Origin: Sphingomonas sp. 35-24ZXX
GTDB taxonomy: Bacteria > Pseudomonadota > Alphaproteobacteria > Sphingomonadales > Sphingomonadaceae
DNA length: 64,000 nt
Direction: 5' to 3'
Assembly: GCF_000786215.1 (NCBI RefSeq)
Contig: NZ_JROG01000004.1
Location: 558,001 to 622,000, forward strand
Shown here: positions 25,004-33,114 of the stretch, piece by piece
Numbering within the stretch: the first letter of the stretch is position 1
Layout of the letters: each line of letters opens with the position of its first letter
Made by a program: the position numbers and the translations under genes
Notes under the pieces: generated by a model
Database searches by the model: none
The model's input: the letters and a program-made list of their open reading frames with translations, nothing else
What the model was told of the DNA's origin: nothing

Positions 25004-25092
25004 GATCAATCCTATTCTTGTTCTGCAAATTCGGCACGGGTGCCTCGGGTGAAGCACTCCGCCAGCCGGATCGGTCCGAGCGGAGGTTACCG

Positions 25093-25560
25093 ATGACAGC
25101 CGACGATTATTACCAGTATGCCTATGTGACTACAGATTGGCGGCGTGCGATGCGGGATATCGCTGCAGCGCACGATATCGGCGGGTTCATGGAAATGCCC
25201 GAGGCCGAATTCGATACCGGCCCCGGCAGGACCGCAGTCTGTCATTTCGCGCTCGCGTTCAAGAATGGCCTGCAGTTCGAGATCATCCAGCCGCTGGGCG
25301 GCGATTGCAGCGTGTATCGCTGGGGGTTGCCGGAAGAAGGCTATGCCACGCGCTTTCATCATCTCGGCCGTCATTTCTCCGACCGAAGCGAGTTCGAGCG
25401 GCACCATGCAGTTGCCTCGGCGCGCTGGAACCTGCCCGTGGCAGCAGACACCATGGGTGGCACCTATGCCTATTTTGATGCCCGGCCGGATTATGGACAT
25501 TTCATCGAGAATTTTACCTTTCCGGCTGGTTCTCATCTTGAAGGTGTACCGAAATGGTAA
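25093..25560 (+). CDS. VOC-superfamily (glyoxalase-like) protein
   Basis: A 155-residue protein with the beta-alpha-beta-beta-beta pattern of glyoxalase/dioxygenase-fold proteins. Segments are YYQYAYVTTDWRRAMRDIAA at the start, GLQFEIIQPLGGDCSVY in the middle, and YATRFHHLGRHF and AYFDARPDYGHFIENF later. Possible metal ligands are the His in FHHLG and the Glu in HFIENF. I chose ATG 25093 with GGAGG nine bases upstream. It is first in an operon with a KstD-like flavoprotein and two SDRs. Related small VOC proteins act as isomerases, epimerases or lyases on CoA esters or ketones. The exact role is unknown. Confidence 0.85.
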   Translation: MTADDYYQYAYVTTDWRRAMRDIAAAHDIGGFMEMPEAEFDTGPGRTAVCHFALAFKNGLQFEIIQPLGGDCSVYRWGLPEEGYATRFHHLGRHFSDRSEFERHHAVASARWNLPVAADTMGGTYAYFDARPDYGHFIENFTFPAGSHLEGVPKW

Positions 25561-27272
25561 ATCAGACCTATGATGTGGTGATCGTCGGATCAGGTGCAGC
25601 CGGCGCCATGGCGGCCTTGCGCGCAGCCGATACAGGTCTGAAGGTCGTGATCCTCGAGAAGACCGCCAAGTTTGGCGGAACCTCGGCGACATCAGGCGGG
25701 GTGATGTGGATTCCCGGCCATGGCATGGACGGCAATGCCGATGACACACCCGATCAGGCGCTCGATTATCTGGGGGCGGTGATCAAGGCGCCGGTCAACC
25801 GGCAGCGGCTTGCGGCCTATGTCCATCAGGCTCCGAAGATGCTGGACTTTCTGCGTTCCACCGGCGTCCAGCCGATCGCCGCTGCCTGGCCCGACTATTT
25901 TCCGGATGCGCCGGGCGCACGAGCGGACCGGTCGGTCATCTTTCCAACGTTTGACGGCCGGGAACTGGGCGACAATCGCTACTGGCTGATGCGCGAGCAG
26001 TACAACCGGTTCAAGCTGTTCGGCCGGTACGCCATGGATCTGACCGAAACCTTCAGCCTCATGATGCAGCAGAAAGGCTGGCGCTTCACCGCTGCCCGCA
26101 TGATCGCGCGCTACTGGTCGGATTTCGGCACCCGCCGCATTGGCCCGCGCGACCGGCGGTTTACCCAGGGCGCAGCGCTGATGGGGGCCGTCTACAAGCA
26201 GGTATTCGATCGCGGCGTGGAGCTCAAACTGCAGACCGGGCTGGATGAGCTTGTGGTCGATGACACCGGCAGGGTGTCTGGCGTTATCGCGCGCTGCCAC
26301 GGTCGCAGGCTCCTGATCGCCGCTCGCCACGGCGTCGTTCTTGCAGCGGGGGGCTTCGAATGGAACCAGGCGCTGCGCGACCGTTTCTATCCCGTGCCGG
26401 GACTGACACGCCATTCTTCGACGCCGGAGGATGCCAATCGGGGTGAGGCCCTGATCGCGGCGGAACAGATCGGCGCGGACACCGAGCATACCGATCAGGG
26501 ATGGTGGATACCGACCACGACCTTCCCGACGCCCGGAGCCAGCAACTTTCACGAGATACACCAGGCCGCATTCGATGTCGGGCGACCATGGAGCGTGTGC
26601 GTGAACCGCACCGGAAAACGCTTCGTCAACGAGGCTACCGGTTATGACAGCTTCGGCCAGGCGATGGTCGAGGACCATCTGAAGACCGGGGCCAACATTC
26701 CTTGCTGGCTGATCTTCGATGCCAAGTTCCGGCAGAAGTTCAGCGCCGGCGGCCTTATGCCGACAGCGCACACGCCCGAACAGCGCGTGCCGATCGATTG
26801 GTGGGACCGCTATGTCTGGCGGGCCCCGACCATCGCAGCACTGGCAGAGAAGATCGGCGTGCCCGCCGACACGCTTCAGGCCACGGTGTCAGCAATGAAC
26901 GAATATGCCCGGACCGGGATCGATACCGAGTTCGGACGCGGGGGCAATGTCTACGACCGGTTCTTTGGCGATCCCACGGTGACGCCCAACCCGAATCTCG
27001 GGCCAATCGACGTCGCGCCATTCTATGCCGTGCCGATCAACAACGGCGATCTGGGCACCAAGGGCGGCGTGCGATGCGACGAGCGGGCAAGGGTGCTCGA
27101 TCGCCAGGGCAGGCCGGTCGAAAATCTCTATGCGGCGGGCAACTGTGCCGGGTCGCCCTTTGGCGATTGCTATCCCGGTGCCGGCGGAACCATCGGTCCG
27201 GCGATGACCTTCGGCTTCATTGCCGCCAACGATATCGCCGCGCGCACCGGCAATCAGCGGGGAGAGGGATAA
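25554..27272 (+). CDS. FAD-dependent 3-ketosteroid-Delta1-dehydrogenase-like oxidoreductase
   Basis: A 572-residue flavoprotein of the succinate dehydrogenase/fumarate reductase/KstD family. The FAD-binding GSGAAG is at 12-17, with GGTSATSGGVMWIPG next. The C-terminal CYPGAGGTIGPAMTFG keeps the pair matching Tyr487 and Gly491 of Rhodococcus KstD1 (here Tyr540 and Gly544). It would remove or add hydrogens alpha,beta to a ring ketone. The start overlaps the VOC stop (ATGGTAA) and the stop overlaps the next SDR start (TAATG). A paralogue is at 41191. Steroid activity is not proven; other cyclic ketones are possible. Confidence 0.9.
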   Translation: MVNQTYDVVIVGSGAAGAMAALRAADTGLKVVILEKTAKFGGTSATSGGVMWIPGHGMDGNADDTPDQALDYLGAVIKAPVNRQRLAAYVHQAPKMLDFLRSTGVQPIAAAWPDYFPDAPGARADRSVIFPTFDGRELGDNRYWLMREQYNRFKLFGRYAMDLTETFSLMMQQKGWRFTAARMIARYWSDFGTRRIGPRDRRFTQGAALMGAVYKQVFDRGVELKLQTGLDELVVDDTGRVSGVIARCHGRRLLIAARHGVVLAAGGFEWNQALRDRFYPVPGLTRHSSTPEDANRGEALIAAEQIGADTEHTDQGWWIPTTTFPTPGASNFHEIHQAAFDVGRPWSVCVNRTGKRFVNEATGYDSFGQAMVEDHLKTGANIPCWLIFDAKFRQKFSAGGLMPTAHTPEQRVPIDWWDRYVWRAPTIAALAEKIGVPADTLQATVSAMNEYARTGIDTEFGRGGNVYDRFFGDPTVTPNPNLGPIDVAPFYAVPINNGDLGTKGGVRCDERARVLDRQGRPVENLYAAGNCAGSPFGDCYPGAGGTIGPAMTFGFIAANDIAARTGNQRGEG

Positions 27273-28033
27273 TGACCGAAGTTGCAATCGTCACCGGAGC
27301 GGCGGGCGGAATAGGCGAGGCCATCGTCCGCACGCTTGCTGCACAGGGCGTTGCCGTGGTCGGCACGGGGCGAAGTGCGGATAAACTGGAGCGGTTGGCT
27401 GCATCGCTGGATACCGGCATGGCCTTCAGCCATGTCGTGGCGGACATCACCGAAGCCGATGCGCCGCAGCGTATCGTCGGGCATTGCCTGGAACGGTTCG
27501 GGAAGCCCAATTATCTGGTCAACAACGCTGGGGCAGGGGCATGGGCCCCGGTTCACGCGACCAGCGACGCGATGCTCGACGAGGTGATCGCAATCAGTCT
27601 GCGGGCACCATTCCGTCTCTGCCGCGAGGTGATCCCGTATATGAGCCGCGGGTGCGCGGTGGTGAACATTGGTTCGACCTTCGGCATCATGGGTGGCATG
27701 GACGGCGGCATCTATTGCGCCGTCAAGGCAGGGCTTAAGGGTCTTACCCAGACCATGGCCGCGCAATATGGCGAACAGGGCATTCGCAGCAATCTGGTTG
27801 CACCGACCGTTGTCAGGACACCGATGACGGAGGGCGCGTGGGATTATCCCGCGTTCCAGCGGATCAACCAGGGCCTGACGCCATTCTACCGCGATTGCCG
27901 GCCGGAGGATGTCGCCAATGCGGTGGCGTTTCTGTGCAGTGACAAGGGTGAGTTCATCAATGGGCAGGTCCTGCCTGTCGATGGTGGCTGGAGCACGACC
28001 CGGATGATCAACAGCCGCTTTCTCGCGCAATAG
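27272..28033 (+). CDS. Short-chain dehydrogenase/reductase
   Basis: A 253-residue classical SDR. TGAAGGIG (8-15) binds NAD(P), NNAG follows, and the active site is YCAVK. An Arg in GTGRSADKL after strand 2 suggests NADP. The ATG shares a base with the flavoprotein stop (TAATG), and GGGGAGAGGG precedes it. Its likely role is to interconvert the hydroxyl and keto form of the flavoprotein's substrate. Confidence 0.93.
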   Translation: MTEVAIVTGAAGGIGEAIVRTLAAQGVAVVGTGRSADKLERLAASLDTGMAFSHVVADITEADAPQRIVGHCLERFGKPNYLVNNAGAGAWAPVHATSDAMLDEVIAISLRAPFRLCREVIPYMSRGCAVVNIGSTFGIMGGMDGGIYCAVKAGLKGLTQTMAAQYGEQGIRSNLVAPTVVRTPMTEGAWDYPAFQRINQGLTPFYRDCRPEDVANAVAFLCSDKGEFINGQVLPVDGGWSTTRMINSRFLAQ

Positions 28034-28195
28034 CCGCGCACACAACGCGTGCACGATATCCGATCGACGCCGGGGCGGCGGCCTTGAGCCTGTCGTCAAA
28101 GCCGCAGATGGTTTGGGATCAAGGAATGGAGCAGGGAACGCCGGTGCATCCGCTGGCTGCCGCTTGCAACGAGACAGCGTCAAGGAGAGCGAAGC

Positions 28196-28990
28196 ATGGA
28201 AATCAATTCGTCACTGGCAGCCGTGGTCACCGGCGGTTCGTCCGGACTCGGTCGCGCGAGCGCGTTGGCCCTGGCTGCGGCAGGGGTCAAGGTTGCCATT
28301 TTCGACATCAATGACGCTGCCGGCCAGACTGTCGCCGACGAGATCGGCGGCATCTTCTGCAATGTCGATATCATGTCCGAAGACAGTGTGCTTGCCGGGT
28401 TCGAGAAGGCTCGTGCAGCGCATGGGCAGGAGCGCGTCGTCGTGCACTGCGCCATGGTTGCAGGGGGCGGCAAGACTGTCGGCTGGGACAAGGAAAACAA
28501 CTGCTTCAAGCGCGCGCCAACCGCCGGGTTCGAACGAGCGATGAACGGCATCGCCGTTGCGAGCTATCGCATCGCTTCAGTCGCTGCGCTCGGGATGGCG
28601 GGCGCAGAGCCCCTGAACGAGGATGGAGAACGCGGCTCGATCATCCTGACGTCGTCGGCCGCGTCGCAGGACGGACAGGTCGGTCAGGTGGCTTACGGAT
28701 CTGGCAAGGGGGCGGTCAATTCGATGGTGCTGCCCATGGCCCGCGACCTGATGGATCTGGGGATCCGGGTCAATGCCATCCTGCCAGGCACCTTTGCCAC
28801 GCCGCCGATGCTAATGGTCAAGGAACGCGCGCCAGCGGTCTATGCCGGGCTGGAGGCCGCCGTCCCATTCCCGAAACGACTCGGGAAGCCCGACGAGTTC
28901 GGCAGCCTGGTGCTCGAACTGGTCCGCAACACCTATTTCAACGGCCAGTGCCTGCGGCTCGATGGCGCGATCCGGATGCCACCGAAATAG
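28196..28990 (+). CDS. SDR, 3-hydroxyacyl-CoA dehydrogenase type-2-like
   Basis: A 264-residue SDR with TGGSSGLG near the start, FDINDAAG (an Asp after strand 2, NAD preference) and active site YGSGK. The overall pattern, including VRVNAILPGTFATPPM-like spacing and a short C-terminus, resembles HSD17B10-type 3-hydroxyacyl-CoA dehydrogenases. AAGGAGAGCG precedes the ATG. It lies 162 nt after the previous SDR, so it may have its own promoter. It is followed by a strong terminator. Its proposed step is oxidation of a 3-hydroxyacyl-CoA; the substrate is unknown. Confidence 0.9.
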   Translation: MEINSSLAAVVTGGSSGLGRASALALAAAGVKVAIFDINDAAGQTVADEIGGIFCNVDIMSEDSVLAGFEKARAAHGQERVVVHCAMVAGGGKTVGWDKENNCFKRAPTAGFERAMNGIAVASYRIASVAALGMAGAEPLNEDGERGSIILTSSAASQDGQVGQVAYGSGKGAVNSMVLPMARDLMDLGIRVNAILPGTFATPPMLMVKERAPAVYAGLEAAVPFPKRLGKPDEFGSLVLELVRNTYFNGQCLRLDGAIRMPPK

Positions 28991-29027
28991 AGCAAATTAC
29001 TGAAAGATAAGGACAAAACATTCACTC

Positions 29028-29062
29028 GGGTCGGCAGGGCGGGCGCTTTGCCGACCCTTTTT
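29028..29062 (+). terminator. Terminator after the SDR at 28196
   Basis: GGGTCGGCA (29028-29036) pairs with TGCCGACCC (29049-29057), followed by TTTTT (29058-29062). It lies 38 nt past the SDR stop and closes that operon. Confidence 0.88.
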
Positions 29063-29089
29063 CGTCGGTTGGCGACATATACCTTGACG

Positions 29090-29115
29090 CTAAGCTAGAT
29101 TATACTAAACTAGCT
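29090..29115. promoter_or_regulatory. Candidate MarR operator with two CTAARCTAG elements
   Basis: CTAAGCTAG (29090-29098) and CTAAACTAGCT (29105-29115) lie 15 nt apart, just upstream of the 30-residue gene. The second is an exact 11-base match to 6725-6735. A possible promoter, TTGACG (29084-29089) with TAAACT 16 nt later, overlaps both. The MarR at 29292 is the candidate binder. Confidence 0.55.
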
Positions 29116-29142
29116 GAGTATCTTCGACCTAAGGAGCCTGCC

Positions 29143-29235
29143 ATGACCCGTTTTGCGAATACCGCCTTCGGCGTGACCCTTGCCATCACCATTCTGAATT
29201 TCGCTCTGATCGGCCTTGCTCCTCTCACGGCCTGA
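29143..29235 (+). CDS. 30-residue membrane peptide, unknown
   Basis: A short frame of 30 codons from ATG 29143 to TGA 29235, preceded by a perfect AAGGAG at the right spacing. Its sequence starts MTRFANTAFGVTLAITILNF and ends in ALIGLAPLTA: a basic N-terminus and one hydrophobic helix of about 20 residues. It would sit in the inner membrane as a single-pass peptide. It follows the CTAARCTAG elements and faces a marR gene, like the exported protein at 6833. A role as regulatory or stress peptide is speculative. Too short to identify by similarity. Confidence 0.6.
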   Translation: MTRFANTAFGVTLAITILNFALIGLAPLTA

Positions 29236-29291
29236 TCCTCATCAGGCCCTCTCCTGCCTGCCGACAGGGCGAGAACCGGCAATCTGTGCGC

Positions 29292-29729
29292 TCAGCCGTG
29301 CAGATTGCCGGAAATATGGTCGAGCAGACGGACCAGCTCGGCGCGTTCGGCTTCACTGAGCCCGGCGAGGAGCCGCTCCTCGTGGCGTGATCGCAATTCG
29401 GTCAGGTTGGCGATGACCGGGGCTGCCTGTTCGGCAGGATAAATGCAGTGCGCGCGGCGGTCCTCGGGCTTGGGACGCCGCTCTACCAATCCTTCAGCCA
29501 CCATCCGGTCTATCAACCGGCCGGCCGAAGCTTCGGTCATCTCCAGCTTTTCAGAGATGCTGCGCTGGGTCGACCCAGGGTTGGCGACCACGACCGCAAG
29601 GAGCGTCCATTGCGCGCCGGTGATACCGAGCGTGCCTACTTCACGATCGAAATCCCGCCGCAACTGGCGAACGATCATCCCCAGACGCAACGCGATCGAA
29701 CGCTTCTGGACCATCGTTTCGCTGATCAC
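29292..29729 (-). CDS. MarR-family transcriptional regulator
   Basis: A 145-residue MarR protein: winged helix through GAQWTLLAVVVANPGSTQRS, EMTEASAGRLIDRM and EDRRAHCIYPAE. I chose the GTG at 29729 because AGGAG lies six bases upstream and the gene then starts 8 nt after the thiolase stop. It is a close paralogue of the MarR at 7252. Transcribed with the thiolase, it probably senses a pathway metabolite such as an acyl-CoA or phenolic. Likely operators are the elements at 29090-29115. Confidence 0.9.
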   Translation of the reverse strand: MISETMVQKRSIALRLGMIVRQLRRDFDREVGTLGITGAQWTLLAVVVANPGSTQRSISEKLEMTEASAGRLIDRMVAEGLVERRPKPEDRRAHCIYPAEQAAPVIANLTELRSRHEERLLAGLSEAERAELVRLLDHISGNLHG

Positions 29730-29737
29730 GGTTTCTC

Positions 29738-30994
29738 CTAAACGCGTTCGATGATGATCGCAGGCGCCATGCCGCCCGCAGCACACATCGTTATGAGACC
29801 ATAACGCCCGCCTGACCGCTCCAGCTCGTCCAGCGCCGTGCCGATCAATATGGCTCCGGTAGCACCGATCGGATGGCCCAGGGCAATGGCACCGCCATTG
29901 ATGTTCACTTTTGTGCGATCAAGATCAAGGTCGCGGATGAATTTTTCCACCACGACCGAAAATGCCTCGTTGACCTCCCAGACGTCGATATCGGCGGTGG
30001 TCAGACCTGCCTTGGCCAGCACCTTCCGTGCTGCAGGCACAGGTGCATTGAGCATCAGCGTCGGGCAATCCCCGACATTGGCGGTGGCCACGATGCGTGC
30101 CCGGGGCTTCAGCCCGTGCGCTGCGACATAGTCACCGGAGGCGATCAGGATGGCCGCAGCTCCGTCGACCACGCCGGAAGAGGTGCCGACATGGTGGACC
30201 GGCTTGATGTCGACATCCGGATATTTGCGGTTGATGAGCTGGCGAAAGGTTTCGCCGTCCTTGGCCGACGGCATGTCGAGAAACATCTCGAAAGCCGGCT
30301 TCATCTCTGCCAGCCGCTCCGCCGTCGTGTCGGGGCGGGGATATTCCTCATGGTCCAGCACGACATTGCCGTCATCGTCGAGCACAGGCACGACCGACCG
30401 GCTGAAGCGTCCTTCGGCCAGCGCGACTGCCGCACGGCGCTGGCTTTCGACGCCAAATGCCTCCAGCTCGGTGCGGGAAATGCCCTCCATGGCAGCAATC
30501 GCATCGGCGCAGACCCCCTGGTTTGATTGCGGATGCAACGCCTGCAGCCGGGCGTTGCCGGTACCCAGGCCGCTGGCCGCCGCGACGCCCGCCGCGCGCA
30601 CCTTGCCGCCATAATCGGTGATATGGCTCATCATCTCGGTACCGCCGGCGATGACCAGGTCTTCCATGCCGCTCATCACCTGCGCTGCGGCAAGGTTTGT
30701 CGCAGTGAGGCCGCTGCCGCAGAACCGATCGAGCGTGACACCCGATGCCTTCACGTCGAAACCGGCATCCAGCGCCGCCATGCGGCCCATATCACCGCCC
30801 TGAAGCCCCATCTGCGCCGAACAGCCCCAGATCACGTCATCGACGTCTGCCGTGTCGAGCGAATTGCGCTCCTTCAGGGCCTTCAGCACTGTAGCTGCCA
30901 AGTGCTGGGGATGCATGTGGGAAAGCGCACCCTTGCCGACCTTGCCGATGGAGCGCGGCGTCCGCACGGCGTCAATGATATAGGCACTGGGCAT
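29738..30994 (-). CDS. Acetyl-CoA acetyltransferase / 3-ketoacyl-CoA thiolase
   Basis: A 418-residue thiolase. The acyl-carrying Cys92 is in RFCGSG, the general-base pair is His374 (GHPIGATG) and Cys404 (MCAAGG), and NEAFSVV is present. It cleaves a 3-ketoacyl-CoA to acetyl-CoA (or propionyl-CoA) and a shortened acyl-CoA. I chose ATG 30994, with GAGGAG upstream. It leads a two-gene operon with marR and is divergent from the DapB-like gene. All catalytic residues are present. Confidence 0.94.
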   Translation of the reverse strand: MPSAYIIDAVRTPRSIGKVGKGALSHMHPQHLAATVLKALKERNSLDTADVDDVIWGCSAQMGLQGGDMGRMAALDAGFDVKASGVTLDRFCGSGLTATNLAAAQVMSGMEDLVIAGGTEMMSHITDYGGKVRAAGVAAASGLGTGNARLQALHPQSNQGVCADAIAAMEGISRTELEAFGVESQRRAAVALAEGRFSRSVVPVLDDDGNVVLDHEEYPRPDTTAERLAEMKPAFEMFLDMPSAKDGETFRQLINRKYPDVDIKPVHHVGTSSGVVDGAAAILIASGDYVAAHGLKPRARIVATANVGDCPTLMLNAPVPAARKVLAKAGLTTADIDVWEVNEAFSVVVEKFIRDLDLDRTKVNINGGAIALGHPIGATGAILIGTALDELERSGGRYGLITMCAAGGMAPAIIIERV

Positions 30995-31059
30995 TTCACG
31001 GCTCCTCAACATGCATCCGGATTTTGCCCCTCTATGGCATGGTGAAACTGCCCCGACCA

Positions 31060-31073
31060 ATCGCGACCGCGAT
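31060..31073. promoter_or_regulatory. Inverted repeat in the thiolase / DapB-like divergent region
   Basis: ATCGCG-AC-CGCGAT is a perfect 6+6 palindrome in the 153-nt gap between two divergent genes. Its position suits an operator that controls either promoter. No binding protein is known. Confidence 0.35.
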
Positions 31074-31147
31074 GATTGCGAATCCCCCCATGCCGATACT
31101 GCGCTGCTGGGCTAGCCTTGCAGAAAAAGAGGCAGGAGAGCAGACAC

Positions 31148-32188
31148 ATGGGTGGGGCGTTAAGGGTGATCCAGTGGGCGACCGGCAATATCGGCACGCG
31201 CGCCTTGCGGGCCGTGATCGAGCATCCGGGGCTCGAGCTCGCCGGTCTGTGGGTCAGCAATGAGAACAAGGTCGGCCGCGATGCCGGAGCCCTGTGTGGC
31301 CTGCCCGATACCGGCATCATTGCAACCCGCTCGGTGGAAGAGCTTTGCGCGCTGCAGGCGGATTGCGTCCTGTACATGCGCCAGGGAACCGATGTCGACG
31401 AGCTTTGCCGGCTGCTCGCCAGCGGCAAGAACATCGTCACGACTCGGGGCGATTTCCACCATCCGGAAAGCATGAATCCGCAAGTTCGCCAGCGCATCGA
31501 AGCCGCCTGCGCAGAGGGAGGCACATCGATCCATTCGACCGGATCAAGCCCCGGGTTCATTACCGAAGCGCTGGCGATTCCGCTCGTCTCGCTTTCGCGA
31601 CGGCTCGATTGCCTGACGATCGACGAGTTTGCCGATCTCTCCTCGCGCAATTCTCCCGGTCTCCTTTTCAATGTCATGGGCTATGGTCAGCCGATAGGTG
31701 AATTCCAGCAAGCCCGGGCCGATCATGTGAAGGCGGATTTTGCGGCATCGCTGGCCCAATTGGCTGACGGTCTGAATATCCGCATCGATCGCTGGCAGGC
31801 CTTTGGCGAGTATGCCGCGGCACGGACCGACCAGACTATTGCGGCGGGAATCATCCACGCGGGAAAGATGGCCGCACAGCGCATTACGATCGAAGGCCAT
31901 TGCGATGGTGAGACCCGGTTGCGGTTCCGTGCCAACTGGTATGCATCACGCGATCTGGAGCAGAATGATTGGGACCTGCGTCCTTCGGGATGGCGCGTGC
32001 GGGTCGCGGGCGATACGCCGCTGGATGTAGCGATCAGCTTTCCTGTCGCGCCCGAGGACTACGCCGCCTTTACCCCAGGATTGACGGCACACCGGGCCGT
32101 CAATGCGATACCGGCTGTCTGCACGGCCTGCCCAGGCATCCGCACAACGATTGATATGCCGCAGGTGCTGGCGAACTTTGCAGCATGA
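31148..32188 (+). CDS. Dihydrodipicolinate-reductase-like NAD(P)-binding oxidoreductase
   Basis: A 346-residue protein with an N-terminal Rossmann fold, RVIQWATGNIGTRALRAVI (6-24) and a following WVSNENKVGRDAG. This N-domain is shared with DapB and with amine dehydrogenases such as 2,4-diaminopentanoate dehydrogenase. The C-domain does not show an obvious catalytic motif. I chose ATG 31148, with GGCAGGAGAG upstream. The stop overlaps the next SDR's ATG (ATGA, 32185-32188). Proteins of this type occur often in steroid and terpenoid clusters without a settled function. The substrate is unknown. Confidence 0.82.
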   Translation: MGGALRVIQWATGNIGTRALRAVIEHPGLELAGLWVSNENKVGRDAGALCGLPDTGIIATRSVEELCALQADCVLYMRQGTDVDELCRLLASGKNIVTTRGDFHHPESMNPQVRQRIEAACAEGGTSIHSTGSSPGFITEALAIPLVSLSRRLDCLTIDEFADLSSRNSPGLLFNVMGYGQPIGEFQQARADHVKADFAASLAQLADGLNIRIDRWQAFGEYAAARTDQTIAAGIIHAGKMAAQRITIEGHCDGETRLRFRANWYASRDLEQNDWDLRPSGWRVRVAGDTPLDVAISFPVAPEDYAAFTPGLTAHRAVNAIPAVCTACPGIRTTIDMPQVLANFAA

Positions 32189-33114
32189 GTGCCGTGCTTC
32201 GCCTCGACGGGCAAGTGGTGCTGGTCACGGGGGCTGGAGGGGGGCTGGGCCGGGCCTATGCGCAGGAGCTTGCGCGGCGAGGTGCCCATCTGGTGGTCAA
32301 CGACATCAAGGCCGAGGCCGCCAGCGAGGTGGTCGATGAGATCCGAGCCGGCGGCGGTTCAGCGCTGGTCAATACGGACAGTGTGGCTGATCCTGATGGC
32401 TGTGCGGCCATGGTTGCGGCCACCCTTGCGCAGTTCGGCAGGATCGACGGGCTCGTCTGCAATGCGGGCACCATCAGCATCGCGCCCTTCCAGGAGACCC
32501 GCCAAGAGACCCTTTCGGCGCTGCTGAATGTCCATCTTGGCGGTGCCTTTCATCTCGCCCAGGCCGTCTGGGCACCGATGAGTGCGCAAGGAGGCGGGCA
32601 TATCGTCTTCACCACATCGTCTGCCGGCATGTTCGGCATGCCGCAGCTGTCTGCCTATGGCGCGGCCAAAGGAGCCGTTGCCGGTTTGATGGGTGTGCTA
32701 GCAGAGGAGGGCCGCAGCCTCGGCATACGCTGCAATGCGGTCATGCCCAATGCAGCCAGCGGCATGACGGCAGAGATCGGTCGCTCGGCGCGAGGCGAGG
32801 GCGGGCTGGGCCCCAATCCCTGGGTGGCGGATGCGCTGGCGACGTTCGATCCGCGCTTCACTGCAGCACTCGTCGCATGGCTCCTCCATCCCGATTGTCC
32901 CTCCACCCATGGCATCTATTCGGTCGCTGCAGGACGCATGGCGCGTGTCTGTACCGCTCCTGTACCCGGATGGCATGGCCCGCTTGACCGCCCGCCGACA
33001 CTTGAGGAGATCGCAGCGCATTGGGCGGAGATTTGTGATCCGGGCGGTGGAGTGGAGGTGCCTGCCAATGCCTATGACGAGTTTCGTATCGTGGCGGAAT
33101 CGCGGCTAAGATAG
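32185..33114 (+). CDS. Short-chain dehydrogenase/reductase, HSD17B4-like
   Basis: A 309-residue SDR: TGAGGGLGRAYA near the start, NDIKAEAASEVVDEI (Asp after strand 2), CNAG and active site YGAAK. The long form with NDIK resembles the 3-hydroxyacyl-CoA dehydrogenase domain of multifunctional enzyme type 2. Start is coupled to the preceding gene by ATGA. The 3' end overlaps the convergent SDR by 43 nt. It probably oxidises a hydroxyacyl-CoA. Confidence 0.9.
   Translation: MSAVLRLDGQVVLVTGAGGGLGRAYAQELARRGAHLVVNDIKAEAASEVVDEIRAGGGSALVNTDSVADPDGCAAMVAATLAQFGRIDGLVCNAGTISIAPFQETRQETLSALLNVHLGGAFHLAQAVWAPMSAQGGGHIVFTTSSAGMFGMPQLSAYGAAKGAVAGLMGVLAEEGRSLGIRCNAVMPNAASGMTAEIGRSARGEGGLGPNPWVADALATFDPRFTAALVAWLLHPDCPSTHGIYSVAAGRMARVCTAPVPGWHGPLDRPPTLEEIAAHWAEICDPGGGVEVPANAYDEFRIVAESRLR

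Noticed and set aside
26702-27271. Upstream extension of the SDR at 27272
   Set aside because: It is out of frame within the flavoprotein gene, and a good ribosome site precedes ATG 27272.
29229-29248. Hairpin GGCCTGAT-CCTC-ATCAGGCC at the end of the 30-residue gene as a terminator
   Set aside because: It overlaps the stop codon and has no T tract; too weak to call a terminator, although it may end transcription inefficiently.
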